Part shown: positions 37,366 to 46,979 of the stretch, piece by piece
Layout of the letters: every line of letters begins with the position of its first letter
Position numbering within the stretch: the first letter of the stretch is position 1
NCBI RefSeq assembly: GCF_038024125.1
Contig: NZ_CP150662.1
Span: 265,501-329,500 of the forward strand
Length of the DNA: 64,000 nucleotides
Source: Polaribacter gangjinensis
GTDB taxonomy: Bacteria > Bacteroidota > Bacteroidia > Flavobacteriales > Flavobacteriaceae
Direction: 5' to 3'
The notes under the pieces: generated by a model
The model's input: the letters and a program-made list of their open reading frames with translations, nothing else
Databases searched by the model: none
What the model was told of the DNA's origin: nothing
Position numbers and translations under genes: made by a program

Positions 37366-37746
37366 CTATTTTACAGCAATCATACTGATTTCAACATTCA
37401 CAAATTTTGGAAGATTTGCTACTTCTACAGTTTCTCTTGCAGGTGCAGTTTCTTCATCAAAATAAGTTGCATAAACAGCGTTAATTGCCCCAAAATTATG
37501 CATATCAGAGATAAAAATCGATGTTTTTACCACGTTTTCAAAAGTCATTTCTGCAGCAGCTAAAACAGCTTTTAGGTTTTCCATCACTTGTTTGGTTTCA
37601 TCAGAAATATTATCTAAAACCAATTCTCCAGTTGCAGGATTGATAGCAATTTGTCCTGAAGTATATAAGGTATTGCCGCTTAAAATGGCTTGATTATAAG
37701 GTCCTATTGGAGCAGGAGCCTTATCCGTTTTGATGATTTTTTTCAT
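37366..37746 (-). CDS. ridA: RidA-family enamine/imine deaminase
   Basis: 126 residues. The RidA signature is full: APAPIGPYNQAI, LYTSGQIAINPATGELV, VVKTSIFISDMHNF and PARETVEVANLP with the substrate-binding Arg, then VEISMIAV. It destroys reactive 2-aminoacrylate formed by PLP enzymes. It follows lptD on the same strand, separated by about 96 bp of word repeats. Confidence 0.95.
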   Translation of the reverse strand: MKKIIKTDKAPAPIGPYNQAILSGNTLYTSGQIAINPATGELVLDNISDETKQVMENLKAVLAAAEMTFENVVKTSIFISDMHNFGAINAVYATYFDEETAPARETVEVANLPKFVNVEISMIAVK

Positions 37747-37751
37747 TTTTT

Positions 37752-37845
37752 TTAGTTTCTAAGTTTCAAAGGTGCAAAGATGCAAAGTTTCAGAGATTCA
37801 AAGTTTTAAAGCTGTCTATGACTACTGACAACTGTCTACAGTCTA
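37752..37845. repeat. intergenic short-word repeat between ridA and lptD
   Basis: A run of related words (AAGTTTCAAAGGTGCAAAG, then ATGCAAAGTTTCAGAG, GATTCAAAG, followed by GACTACTGACAACTGTCTAC) fills the gap. The CAAAGTTTCANAGATTCAAAG part recurs at 11041-11062 on the other strand. Confidence 0.75.
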
Positions 37846-40527
37846 AAACAACCTTCTATCTGGTGGTTTATTTTTATCCCATTTCAAGTCTGCAAGCATT
37901 GTTGATTTTACACCAATAAAAAAGGTATAAGAAGAATTTGCGCCAAAAGGAACCCAATTAAAATTGAATTGCCAACTGTCTAAATCTCTTGAAAAATTAA
38001 ATCTTGAAAACGAAAACGCACCATTTTTGATATCATATCCTGATGAATATCCAATTTTCCATTTAGGTGTCAATTCAATATTTCCACTAAATCCAACAGT
38101 GTGAATGCCAATTCTACCAGGTTGAATACCATTATTTGCATAATTTGCAGAATATACCAAATTTAAAGTCCAAGGAATTTTGGCTCTATAAAGTTCGGTT
38201 TTTGTAGGCTCTTTAGATTCATTGGGGATATTTTGCCTTCCGAATCTATTGGTAGGATCAATATTTGCTCCCATGGTATCTGGAGGATTATTTGCACCAT
38301 TTCCATTTTTATTTTCGGCTTCGTCTTTCTTTTTGCTCTTATCAAAATCAGTGCTCGAAATAGAATAATTCATGGTCATATTTGCATTTGTCAATCTAAA
38401 AATGCCAGGATTGAATTTATTGATTCTTTGACCTTCATCATTTACTTGATAAGGATCTAATGAGCCATTAAAATTCAAGGCTAATTTGTCTTTAAATAAT
38501 CTTGTACCTGCACTAAAAGTAACGTTTGACCATCGCAAACTATCTGCGGCAATGTTATAAGAAGTATTGAAATTCAAGTTGTTTAAAATCATGATTTTTT
38601 CATCTTCTTCATCACTTTCAGGGTCTTTTGGGGCAACTTTTGCCTCTAAAACGTTGTTTAAAGCAATTCCGATTGAATTGCTCAATCCTCCTGAAGGCCC
38701 CCCATAAATTCCCTGATCAAAAACAGTGTAATCAATCACATCCAATGGATTTGCACTTTGTTGTACTTGTTTTAGGTAATTGTCTCTAAAATCTGGTCTA
38801 TAACTATAAGAAATGGTGGGTCTTATGGTATGTCTAATTGCTTTTAAGCGCCCTTTTTTAAAGTTAAAAGTTCCATAAATATTGGTTGATAAACCCACAC
38901 CCAAATTGTATTCTCTGTAGCTTTTAAATCCGCGTAAAGTATCTGTTACAACAACATTTTTTGTAGGATCATACTCTTTTTCTATATAGTCAAATTGCCA
39001 AACTTCTTCATAATTTGCAGTTGGTGAAAGCGTAAAATATTTAAAAACTTTGATATTGGTATTTGTAGAAGTTCTGTGTTGAATTCCTGCTCTTGCAGTT
39101 TCAAACATTTTGCTTGTAAAAAAATCAGCATCAGTAGTATTGATTAAATACTGACCTTGCATATTGTAGTTAAAACCCATTTTTTGTATTGGATTTTTCT
39201 TTACACCATTTTTTCCTGCAAAAGGATATATACGATCCATATTCAGCGTTAAATTTGGCAAAGTCATGGTAATACTTTCCGTATTTGTATTTTGCTGATG
39301 TGACGCTGTAACAGCCATATTAAAAGGCGTTCCAACAAAAGTTTTGCTATAATTGATGGAGGAATTAAACGTATTATTTTGAGTTTGAGCAACATTGAAT
39401 TGATTCAAAGATTCTCTAAAAAAACGACTACTTCCTAAGTTTACAGAAGCAGAAAATCGAGAATTTGGACTCGCTTTTGAATCTTGATTATGATTCCAAC
39501 GAATGTTGAAATTATTCGATTTCGAAAAATCATCAAAACCACGAATTCCATTCACGATATTTTCAAAATTCAAACTAAAAATTCCATTGTATTTATAGCG
39601 TTTATTGTAGTTTGATGAAATTCTTGTTCCCCAACTTCCGTTTGAATAGGCATCACCCAAAACCGTCAAATCCATATAATCACTGATGGCAAAATAATAT
39701 CCGCCATTTTGAAAACCAATGCCACGTTGACTGCTTCCTGTATCAAAAGCAGGAACTAAAAATCCAGACATGCTTGTCTCAGTCATTGGAAAATAAGCAA
39801 ATGGTAAAAAAACAGGTGTAGGAACATCAGCCAAAACCAAATTACTAGCGCCAACAATTATTTTTTTTCCAGGGACTAATTTGGCTTTATTGGTGGCAAT
39901 ATAATAATCCGGAATTTCTTTATCGGAAGTAGTGAAACGTATTTTTCTGATGAAAACTGTAGAGTCATTTTCTCTTTTTGTTTTCAATCCATACGTGTAC
40001 ATTTCTCCTTGTTGGGTTTTTAAACCGTAAATTATGGCGCGTTTGCTTTTAAAATTGTAAATGATAGAATCTTGAACAGACTCTTGACTTCCTTGCTTAA
40101 AAATAGGTTTTTGAACATAGCCTGTGCTATCAATAATTCCTTTTGCAAAAAGACTATTTTCTTTATAATCAACAATAATGATTCCCGCTTTTAAATCAAT
40201 ATCAGTATATTGAATATTTGCTTCATTATATAAAGTTACTTTTCTTTTTTTAGCATCTTGAATCGTGTAATCTTTTGCAGTATGTGTAATGATATCTTCA
40301 ATAGTTTCCTTTGGTTTTAAAGAGTCTTTTGCAATCGTATCTGTTTTTTTTAACAAGAGAGAATCTTTCTTTACAGTAACTTTTGATAGCTCTTTGGATG
40401 GTCTTACTGAATCCTTTTTTACGGCCGGAATTACAGTTTTATTCGTTGATTTTATATCTTGCGCAAAGCCAATCTTTGTAAAAAAGAAGACACAAAATAA
40501 AAGTATGTAGGATAGGTTTGATTGCAA
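37843..40527 (-). CDS. lptD: LptD-like LPS-assembly outer-membrane protein
   Basis: 894 residues from a TTG start, with a signal peptide ending GFAQ (about 22). After a Lys/Ser/Thr-rich linker (about 25-75) comes an OstA/LptA-like jellyroll (about 85-240: VTLYNEANIQYTDIDLKAGI, QGEMYTYGLKTKR) and then a long beta-barrel (about 240-880). Bacteroidota LptD homologues share this plan, placing LPS in the outer leaflet. The partner LptE is not visible. It is divergent from the amidase, with a 90-bp shared region holding an amidase promoter. Confidence 0.88.
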   Translation of the reverse strand: MQSNLSYILLFCVFFFTKIGFAQDIKSTNKTVIPAVKKDSVRPSKELSKVTVKKDSLLLKKTDTIAKDSLKPKETIEDIITHTAKDYTIQDAKKRKVTLYNEANIQYTDIDLKAGIIIVDYKENSLFAKGIIDSTGYVQKPIFKQGSQESVQDSIIYNFKSKRAIIYGLKTQQGEMYTYGLKTKRENDSTVFIRKIRFTTSDKEIPDYYIATNKAKLVPGKKIIVGASNLVLADVPTPVFLPFAYFPMTETSMSGFLVPAFDTGSSQRGIGFQNGGYYFAISDYMDLTVLGDAYSNGSWGTRISSNYNKRYKYNGIFSLNFENIVNGIRGFDDFSKSNNFNIRWNHNQDSKASPNSRFSASVNLGSSRFFRESLNQFNVAQTQNNTFNSSINYSKTFVGTPFNMAVTASHQQNTNTESITMTLPNLTLNMDRIYPFAGKNGVKKNPIQKMGFNYNMQGQYLINTTDADFFTSKMFETARAGIQHRTSTNTNIKVFKYFTLSPTANYEEVWQFDYIEKEYDPTKNVVVTDTLRGFKSYREYNLGVGLSTNIYGTFNFKKGRLKAIRHTIRPTISYSYRPDFRDNYLKQVQQSANPLDVIDYTVFDQGIYGGPSGGLSNSIGIALNNVLEAKVAPKDPESDEEDEKIMILNNLNFNTSYNIAADSLRWSNVTFSAGTRLFKDKLALNFNGSLDPYQVNDEGQRINKFNPGIFRLTNANMTMNYSISSTDFDKSKKKDEAENKNGNGANNPPDTMGANIDPTNRFGRQNIPNESKEPTKTELYRAKIPWTLNLVYSANYANNGIQPGRIGIHTVGFSGNIELTPKWKIGYSSGYDIKNGAFSFSRFNFSRDLDSWQFNFNWVPFGANSSYTFFIGVKSTMLADLKWDKNKPPDRRLF

Positions 40528-40547
40528 TGCTTTAAATACTATTTTTG
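40518..40547 (+). promoter_or_regulatory. promoter of the amidase gene (TTG-N19-TATTTTTG)
   Basis: TTG at 40518-40520 and exact TAnnTTTG box TATTTTTG at 40540-40547, about 70 bases before the ATG. It lies partly inside the start of the divergent lptD gene. Confidence 0.55.
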
Positions 40548-40617
40548 TATAAAATTAAAAACGGCTCACTTTTTGGATTACCAAATTTATGACGCCAAAA
40601 TTAGTTAAATTTTATTG

Positions 40618-41724
40618 ATGAACTTTTTGCAAAATCACAAATTTATGTTGAAACCACAAAACTTGTTTTTTTTAACACTTTTAACGGTTTTTTTCTCACT
40701 CTTTTCAGCCCCATTATTTTCACAAAAAACATACACAATTGTTTTAGATGCTGGTCATGGAGGTAAAGATCCTGGGAATTTAGGTAACGGTTTTCAGGAA
40801 AAAGATATTGCATTGAAAACGGCTTTAGAAGTTGGAAGACAATTGTCTAAAATAGATTATATCAAAGTAATTTACACCCGACAAGAGGATGTTTTTATTG
40901 ATTTATGGAAAAGAGGAGCCATTGCAAATGATGCAAAAGCTACATTATTTGTATCTATTCATTGCGATTCTCATACTTCAAATGCTTACGGAGCAGGAAC
41001 TTTTGTTTTAGGATTAAAAGGAAATAAAAAGAATTTTGAAATCGCGAAAAGAGAAAATGCTGTAGTGCTTTTAGAAGACAATTATCAAGAAAGATACCAA
41101 GGTTTTGACCCAAATTCAGCTGAATCTGTTATTGGATTGTCTCTTTTGCAAGAAGAAAATTTAGATAAAAGTCTTGAAATTGCTTCTTTAGTTCAGCAAA
41201 ATTTTACGCAAAAATTAAATCGTTTAGACCGAAAAGTTAAACAAGATAATTTTCAAGTGCTTAGGGAAACTATCATGCCTAGTATATTAATTGAATTAGG
41301 TTTTTTAACGAACAAAAGTGAAGGCGCATATTTAAATTCAGAAAAAGGACAATCTCAAATGGCAAAAGCAATTGCAGATGCGATTCAAGATTATATTGAT
41401 CATTTGAGAATGAATACTGTAAAAGAGGTGAAAAATCCAAAAATTGTTTCAGAAAAAACGAGTAATGAAGTTTTATTCAAAATTCAAATCGCCTCTGGAA
41501 AAAATAAAATCGAATTAAAACCATCAAATTTTAGTGGATTAAAAGATGTTGAAATAGTGCAAACAGGAGATTTTTTCAAATACTATTACGGATCAACATC
41601 CAACTATAAAGAAGCAAAAGAAAGTTTACTAACTGTGCAAAAAGCAGGATTTTCATCAGCATTTATGGTCGCATTTAAAGGTGATGAGAAAATATCTGTT
41701 TCAGAAGCATTGAAATTGAATTAA
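40618..41724 (+). CDS. N-acetylmuramoyl-L-alanine amidase (Amidase_3)
   Basis: 368 residues from the ATG at 40618; a second ATG at 40645 (MLKPQNLFFLTLL) gives a neater signal peptide ending LFSQ, so the start is uncertain. The zinc amidase core runs about 40-255: TIVLDAGHGGKDPGN, then QEKDIAL, SIHCDSHT and ILIELGFLTNKSEG with the catalytic Glu. The last ~80 residues (about 290-365) look like an SPOR-type or similar binding domain. It cuts peptide stems from glycan strands in the periplasm during division. It precedes the MCE gene by 54 bp. Confidence 0.93.
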   Translation: MNFLQNHKFMLKPQNLFFLTLLTVFFSLFSAPLFSQKTYTIVLDAGHGGKDPGNLGNGFQEKDIALKTALEVGRQLSKIDYIKVIYTRQEDVFIDLWKRGAIANDAKATLFVSIHCDSHTSNAYGAGTFVLGLKGNKKNFEIAKRENAVVLLEDNYQERYQGFDPNSAESVIGLSLLQEENLDKSLEIASLVQQNFTQKLNRLDRKVKQDNFQVLRETIMPSILIELGFLTNKSEGAYLNSEKGQSQMAKAIADAIQDYIDHLRMNTVKEVKNPKIVSEKTSNEVLFKIQIASGKNKIELKPSNFSGLKDVEIVQTGDFFKYYYGSTSNYKEAKESLLTVQKAGFSSAFMVAFKGDEKISVSEALKLN

Positions 41725-41778
41725 TTTCAGGTCTCATCAACCAAAAATTATTAGTAATATTGTTGTAAATTTTTTCAT

Positions 41779-42741
41779 ATGTCTAGAGAATTAAAAACAG
41801 GGATTATTGCAATTCTAATCATCATAATTTTTATTTGGGGTTTCAATTTTTTGAATGGTCAAAATATATTTCAACCCAGCAAAAGACAATTTCTTGTTGA
41901 ATATAATAATGTTGGAGGCCTCACTGAAGCGAGTTCGGTTTTTGTAAATGGACTTAAAGTAGGTGGAGTAGATAACATCGATTTTAATCCAGATCCTGCT
42001 AAAAAAGGACAAATGTTGGTGAAATTTTCATTAGAAAACGGATTTATTTTTACCAAAAAAAGTATTGTAAAAATCTATTCTCCCAATCCTTTGTCAGGTT
42101 CAAATTTAGTGTTGATTCCGAGTTATGAAGGTGAAGAAGCGAAAGATGGGGATTATTTACAAGGCGAAGTTGAAGAAGGATTATTTTCAGCAATTGGTGC
42201 AAGATTAGATCCTATTCAAATAAAATTGGAGCGCGTTTTAGAAAGTGCAGATTTATCATTCAAAAAGTTTAACAATTTGCTGGATAAAAAAACTACCACA
42301 AGCATTCAAAATTCTTTTGAAGAAATTGAATTTGCCATCATCGATTTAAGAACAACCATAGCTTCTGTAAATTCTATTGTTGATTCAAATTCATCAAACT
42401 TAAAAGAAACGTTGAAAAATACGAATCAAATTACTCAAAATTTATCGAAAGTTACAGATACGTTAGTAAATTCGAATTTGGGTGAAATCATGAGAAAAGC
42501 AGAACTTACTTTAACCTCAGTAAATTCATTATTAGACGGAATTCAAAATGGAAAAGGAACAGCAGGTAAATTAATGAACGACGATGCTTTGTACACAAAT
42601 CTTACTGAAATGTCTCAAGAATTGGAAGAATTATTACGAGATATGAAATTAAATCCAAAGCGATTTGTACATTTTTCATTATTCGGTAAAAAGCCAAGTC
42701 CTTATAAACCAGAAGTTAAGAAAGAAGAAATTAAACAATAA
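41779..42741 (+). CDS. MlaD-like MCE-domain protein
   Basis: 320 residues: one N-terminal helix (about 8-25), an MCE domain (about 36-115: FLVEYNNVGGLTEASSVFVNGLKVGGVDNI) and a long helical tail (about 145-300) expected to form a needle or tube. MCE proteins carry phospholipids between membranes with a permease and ATPase. Those partners (MlaE/MlaF) are not in the window, so the rest of the transporter is elsewhere. It follows the amidase closely and precedes the Fe-S gene by 23 bp, a neighbourhood seen in other Flavobacteriaceae. Confidence 0.92.
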   Translation: MSRELKTGIIAILIIIIFIWGFNFLNGQNIFQPSKRQFLVEYNNVGGLTEASSVFVNGLKVGGVDNIDFNPDPAKKGQMLVKFSLENGFIFTKKSIVKIYSPNPLSGSNLVLIPSYEGEEAKDGDYLQGEVEEGLFSAIGARLDPIQIKLERVLESADLSFKKFNNLLDKKTTTSIQNSFEEIEFAIIDLRTTIASVNSIVDSNSSNLKETLKNTNQITQNLSKVTDTLVNSNLGEIMRKAELTLTSVNSLLDGIQNGKGTAGKLMNDDALYTNLTEMSQELEELLRDMKLNPKRFVHFSLFGKKPSPYKPEVKKEEIKQ

Positions 42742-42764
42742 GTTAAAAGTATAAAAACAATCAA

Positions 42765-44081
42765 ATGCATTACTTACCAAATATTTTATTTGCACTCGCA
42801 TTAGCAGTTGGTTTCGGTTTTTTTGTGACGAATGTTCGCAATTTGTTCAGAAACATTCGTTTAGGAAAAGATATTAACAGAACAGATAACAAATCTGCTC
42901 GCCTAAAAAACATGCTTAAAATTGCTTTTGGACAATCAAAAATGGTTAGAAGACCCATTTCAGGTTTGTTACATTTGGTAGTTTACATCGGATTTATCAT
43001 CATCAATATAGAAGTTTTAGAAATCGTAATTGATGGCTTATTTGGTACTCACAGACTTTTTCAGGGTGTTTTAGGTGCTAATTTTTATGGGTTTTTAATC
43101 GGAACTTTTGAGGTTTTAGCAGTGTTGGTTTTAGTAGCTGTTTTTGTTTTTTGGATGCGAAGAAATGTTGTGAAAATTAAACGCTTTTTAAGTGCTGAAA
43201 TGACAGGTTGGCCAAAAAATGATGGTAATTTCATCCTGTATTTTGAAGTGGTTTTAATGACTTTATTCTTAACCATGAATGCCACTGATGTACCTTTTCA
43301 AGAAGCTGGAGTTGGCAATGTAATCAGTCAGTTCATTGCTCCAATTTTTGATGGATTTTCAGCAGAAGCACTACATACAATCGAAAGGACCGCTTGGTGG
43401 TTGCATATTCTAGGTATTTTGGTGTTCTTAAATTATTTATACTATTCAAAACATTTACACATTTTACTCGCTTTTCCAAATACATATTTTGCCAATTTGA
43501 ATCCGAAAGGACAATTTACCAATTTAGAAGCTGTAACTAAAGAAGTAAAATTAATGATGGATCCATCAGCAGATCCTTATGCAAATCCAACTGAAATTGC
43601 TGATAATCAAGTTCCTGAAAAATTTGGAGCCTCAGATGTTACCGATTTAAGTTGGGTGCAATTGCTTAATGCCTATACTTGTACAGAATGTGGAAGATGT
43701 ACATCCTCTTGTCCTGCAAATTTGACAGGTAAAAAATTATCTCCCAGAAAAATCATGATGGATACTAGAGATCGTTTAGAAGAAGTTGGAAAAAATATCG
43801 ATGCAAATGGAGGAGTTTTTAAAGATGATGGAAAACAATTATTAAACGATTATATCACTCCAGAAGAGTTGTGGGCATGTACCAGTTGCAATGCTTGTGT
43901 TGAAGAATGTCCTGTAAATATTGATCCATTATCAATAATTGTAGATATGAGAAGGTATTTAGTGATGGAGCAGAGTGCTGCGCCACAATCACTAAATATG
44001 ATGATGACAAATATCGAAAATAATGGTGCTCCTTGGCAATACAATCAACAAGACAGATTGAATTGGGTAAATGAGGAATAA
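42765..44081 (+). CDS. membrane Fe-S oxidoreductase subunit (HdrD/GlpC-like, N-terminal part)
   Basis: 438 residues. About five membrane helices in the first 240 (LFALALAVGFGFFVTNV, LLHLVVYIGFIIINI, GTFEVLAVLVLVAVFVF, ILGILVFLNYL) precede two 4Fe-4S motifs: CTECGRCTSSCP (about 306) and CTSCNACVEECP (about 369). This is the membrane cytochrome-b-like/ferredoxin half; the CCG half is the next gene. The pair probably passes electrons between a cytoplasmic donor and the quinone pool. It may cooperate with the menaquinone genes nearby. Donor unknown. Confidence 0.9.
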   Translation: MHYLPNILFALALAVGFGFFVTNVRNLFRNIRLGKDINRTDNKSARLKNMLKIAFGQSKMVRRPISGLLHLVVYIGFIIINIEVLEIVIDGLFGTHRLFQGVLGANFYGFLIGTFEVLAVLVLVAVFVFWMRRNVVKIKRFLSAEMTGWPKNDGNFILYFEVVLMTLFLTMNATDVPFQEAGVGNVISQFIAPIFDGFSAEALHTIERTAWWLHILGILVFLNYLYYSKHLHILLAFPNTYFANLNPKGQFTNLEAVTKEVKLMMDPSADPYANPTEIADNQVPEKFGASDVTDLSWVQLLNAYTCTECGRCTSSCPANLTGKKLSPRKIMMDTRDRLEEVGKNIDANGGVFKDDGKQLLNDYITPEELWACTSCNACVEECPVNIDPLSIIVDMRRYLVMEQSAAPQSLNMMMTNIENNGAPWQYNQQDRLNWVNEE

Positions 44082-44087
44082 TAATTT

Positions 44088-44155
44088 TTAATGACGAATT
44101 TTTAGTTTTAAGCTAAAGTACTAACAACTTAAAACTAATAACTAAAAACTAAACA
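44088..44155. repeat. short-word intergenic repeat between the two Fe-S genes
   Basis: Runs of AACTTAAAACTAATAACT and AAAAACTAAAC-type words interrupt an otherwise tight operon (75-bp gap). The same flavour of repeat appears at 21600 and 37752. Confidence 0.65.
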
Positions 44156-44156
44156 A

Positions 44157-44936
44157 ATGATAGTTCCAACAATGGCAGAAATGATGGCACAAGGCAAGCA
44201 ACCCGAAGTGTTGTTTTGGGTAGGTGCTGCAGGAAGTTATGATGACAAAGCCAAAAAAATATCAAGAGCTTTTGTTAAAATTTTACATCAAGCAAAAGTA
44301 GATTTTGCAGTTTTAGGAACTGAAGAATCTTCTACTGGAGATGCTGCAAAAAGAGCGGGAAATGAATTTTTATTTCAAATGCAAGCCTTGATGAATATCG
44401 AAATTTTGAATGGATATGAAGTAAAAACCATTGTTACTTGCGATCCGCATTCATTCAATACACTTAAAAATGAATATCCAAGTTTGGGTGGAAATTATCA
44501 AGTATATCATCACACACAATTCATTCAAAAATTACTTTCAGAAAATCGTCTTCAAATAAATGACGCAACTTTAAAAGGAAAAAGACTTACATTTCATGAC
44601 CCTTGTTATTTAGGAAGAGCCAATGATGAGTATGAATCTCCTCGCGAAATTATCAGAAAACTAGGCGTAAACCTGACGGAAATGAAACGTCATAAATCAA
44701 CTGCATTGTGCTGTGGAGCAGGAGGTGCTCAAATGTTTAAAGATGCTGAAAAAGGGGATAAAGAAGTGAATGTGTTACGAACAGAAGATGCTTTAGAAAC
44801 CAATCCTCAAATCATTGCAACAGGCTGTCCTTATTGCAAAACAATGATGGCTGATGGTGTAAAATTTAAGGAAAATGAGACTGAAATTGTGGTGAAAGAT
44901 ATTGCTGAATTGATTGCAGAAGCAAATAATTTATAA
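44157..44936 (+). CDS. Fe-S oxidoreductase subunit with two CCG domains (HdrB/GlpC-like, C-terminal part)
   Basis: 259 residues, no signal or membrane helix. Two cysteine-rich (CCG/DUF224) domains are visible: VTCDPHSFNTLKNEYPSLGG with FHDPCYLGR, and ALCCGAGGAQMF with GCPYCKTMM. In heterodisulfide reductase and glycolate/glycerol-3-phosphate oxidoreductases these bind an unusual Fe-S centre. It works with the membrane subunit upstream. Start ATG at 44157 follows the word repeat. Confidence 0.9.
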   Translation: MIVPTMAEMMAQGKQPEVLFWVGAAGSYDDKAKKISRAFVKILHQAKVDFAVLGTEESSTGDAAKRAGNEFLFQMQALMNIEILNGYEVKTIVTCDPHSFNTLKNEYPSLGGNYQVYHHTQFIQKLLSENRLQINDATLKGKRLTFHDPCYLGRANDEYESPREIIRKLGVNLTEMKRHKSTALCCGAGGAQMFKDAEKGDKEVNVLRTEDALETNPQIIATGCPYCKTMMADGVKFKENETEIVVKDIAELIAEANNL

Positions 44937-44964
44937 AATATTTACAATCTAGATTCTGTAGTTT

Positions 44965-44972
44965 TATACTTG
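44965..44972 (+). promoter_or_regulatory. candidate -7 box (TATACTTG) of the PH-domain/menA operon
   Basis: One mismatch to TAnnTTTG; ends five bases before the ATG at 44978, again implying a near-leaderless transcript. No TTG -33 element is clear. Confidence 0.3.
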
Positions 44973-44977
44973 TATTT

Positions 44978-45487
44978 ATGATAAATTCATTTGATAATTT
45001 GACGGTAATTCAATTTCCTGAAATTCAAAAAGATGATTTTATTCCTGTCCAAAAAAAGTATTTACAGGTAATTTTATTGAATATTACTCTAATTTTTACA
45101 GTATTCTTAATTGCAACAATTATAGTTGATTTCACAAATTTATGGAACCTAAAAAACTTTATTTTTTGGATATATACAGTTCTTTTAGTTTTTTTTGGAG
45201 GTGTAACCATCGTTTATTTTTTAGGATTTAAAACCCGCATGTATTTGGTTCGTGACAAGGATATTTCTTACAGAAGTGGATTGTTTTTTAAAAAATTAAC
45301 TACTGTACCTTTCAATAGAATTCAGCATTTAGAAATAGATCAAGGACCTTTTTCAAAACTTTTTCAGTTGGCTTCGTTAAGTGTTTTTACAGCAGGTGAT
45401 AGTAGTGACGATTTAAAAATAGCTGGGATTTCATTGGTAGATGCCGAAAAAATAAAAGAATTCATTAGCCAAAAAATCGATGAATAA
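44978..45487 (+). CDS. bacterial PH-domain membrane protein (YdbS-like, DUF304)
   Basis: 169 residues. Two membrane helices at about 30-50 and 62-83 precede a bPH2/DUF304 domain (RMYLVRDKDISYRSGLFF, TVPFNRIQHLEIDQGPFSK, ASLSVFTAGDSSDD). The next gene is a longer PH-domain protein overlapping by eight bases, the usual YdbS-YdbT pair of unknown function. It heads the operon that continues to menA. Confidence 0.9.
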   Translation: MINSFDNLTVIQFPEIQKDDFIPVQKKYLQVILLNITLIFTVFLIATIIVDFTNLWNLKNFIFWIYTVLLVFFGGVTIVYFLGFKTRMYLVRDKDISYRSGLFFKKLTTVPFNRIQHLEIDQGPFSKLFQLASLSVFTAGDSSDDLKIAGISLVDAEKIKEFISQKIDE

Positions 45488-46979
45488 CTTTGCTGATTTT
45501 AATCAATTTCAAACACAATCCAAAAAAGGCATATTGGTAATTTTTATGCATCAATTGATGCAGGTTTTTAAAGCAACTTGGATTTTATTAATTGTTTTTA
45601 TTCAGAAATTTTCAAAATTTTCAGACCCTGCTTTAGGGTATGTATATCTTTCTTTTTTCATCGCAATTGTAATTTTAATCAGTTATAGCCTTTTAATTTT
45701 TAAAAATTTTCAGTTCAAAATTGAAAATAATCATTTTGTTTTAAAAAAAGGGATATTCAAAAAATCACTTATTTCAATTCCATTTGACAGAATTCAAAAC
45801 ATCAACTTCAAACAAAATATTGTGCAGCAAATCATCAATACATATGAAGTTGAAATTGAAACTGCGGGTTCTGCAAAAGCTGAAATTTCCATCAAAGCAA
45901 TGTCATTATCGCATGCAAATTTGCTTAAAACGGCATTAACTAATTTTTCAAAATCTACAAATGACATTCAATCTGAAATTTTAAATATCCCTTTTCTAAA
46001 AGTGAACTTTTCTCAGTTGATAAAGGAGAGTTTGACAGAAAACCATTTCCAAAGTTTATTTTTAACGGTAGCATTTGCAATCGGAATTTACCAACAAGTA
46101 AGAGACGTTTTTAAAAATTTTAAAAATCAAGAATTGTTTGACAATTTTGTTTCTGAGAATACTTCTGCAATTCAAACTAGTATTATTTTAATACTAACCT
46201 TTTTTATTTTGATTGTTTTTGTAGCCTTAATAAGTTCGTTTGTTAGAGTTTTGATAGCGCATTTTGATCAATCAGTTTTTATAAAAAAAGAAACTCTTGA
46301 AATTTCGCAAGGATTGACAACAAAAAAATCGGTGGTATTAAAAAAAAATAAAATTCAATTTATCACAGTTTCTTCAAATCCACTTAAAAAGTGGTTAAAT
46401 TCGTATTTTGTAAGATTTTCTCAAGCTACAAGTGGAAAAGAGGAGGGTAAAAAAAATAAAATTATCAAAATCATCGGGTGTAAAAAGACTCATATTTCAG
46501 CAATCAAACAATTGCTTTTTGAGGACGAAAATACAGCAGCTTTTCATCAAAATAAATCTGATGAATTTTATAAAAACAGACTGTATTTGAGAGCTATTTT
46601 CTTTTTATTAGTGATAAATAGCTTTTGTTACTATATTTTTGACAATAAGAGTGTTTTTTTAATCAATATTTTGCTAATTCCTATAGTATTTTTTTTGATT
46701 CACCTAAAATTTACAAAGAGAACCTATGTGTTTTCAAAAGATTTATTGGAAATAACAACAGGAATGATTGAAACACACACTATTTTATTACCTTTTTATA
46801 AAGTGCAAAATATTAAATTGAAACAAACCTTTTTTCAAGAGAGAAAAAATGTGGCTGATTTGGTTTTTCAAACAGCATCTGGCAAAGTTAAAATACCCTG
46901 TTTACAAATGCATTTAGCAAAAAAATTATACGATTACACCATTTTTAAAATTGAAACTAGTCAACACTCATGGATGTAA
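45480..46979 (+). CDS. multi-PH-domain membrane protein (YdbT-like)
   Basis: 499 residues with about six membrane helices in three pairs, each followed by a DUF304/bPH2 domain: FVLKKGIFKKSLISIPFDRIQNI, LEISQGLTTKKSVVLKKNKIQF and LEITTGMIETHTILLPFYKVQNI. It overlaps the preceding gene by eight bases and menA by ten, so all are one transcript. Role unknown; PH-domain pairs are often linked to membrane homeostasis. Confidence 0.88.
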   Translation: MNNFADFNQFQTQSKKGILVIFMHQLMQVFKATWILLIVFIQKFSKFSDPALGYVYLSFFIAIVILISYSLLIFKNFQFKIENNHFVLKKGIFKKSLISIPFDRIQNINFKQNIVQQIINTYEVEIETAGSAKAEISIKAMSLSHANLLKTALTNFSKSTNDIQSEILNIPFLKVNFSQLIKESLTENHFQSLFLTVAFAIGIYQQVRDVFKNFKNQELFDNFVSENTSAIQTSIILILTFFILIVFVALISSFVRVLIAHFDQSVFIKKETLEISQGLTTKKSVVLKKNKIQFITVSSNPLKKWLNSYFVRFSQATSGKEEGKKNKIIKIIGCKKTHISAIKQLLFEDENTAAFHQNKSDEFYKNRLYLRAIFFLLVINSFCYYIFDNKSVFLINILLIPIVFFLIHLKFTKRTYVFSKDLLEITTGMIETHTILLPFYKVQNIKLKQTFFQERKNVADLVFQTASGKVKIPCLQMHLAKKLYDYTIFKIETSQHSWM

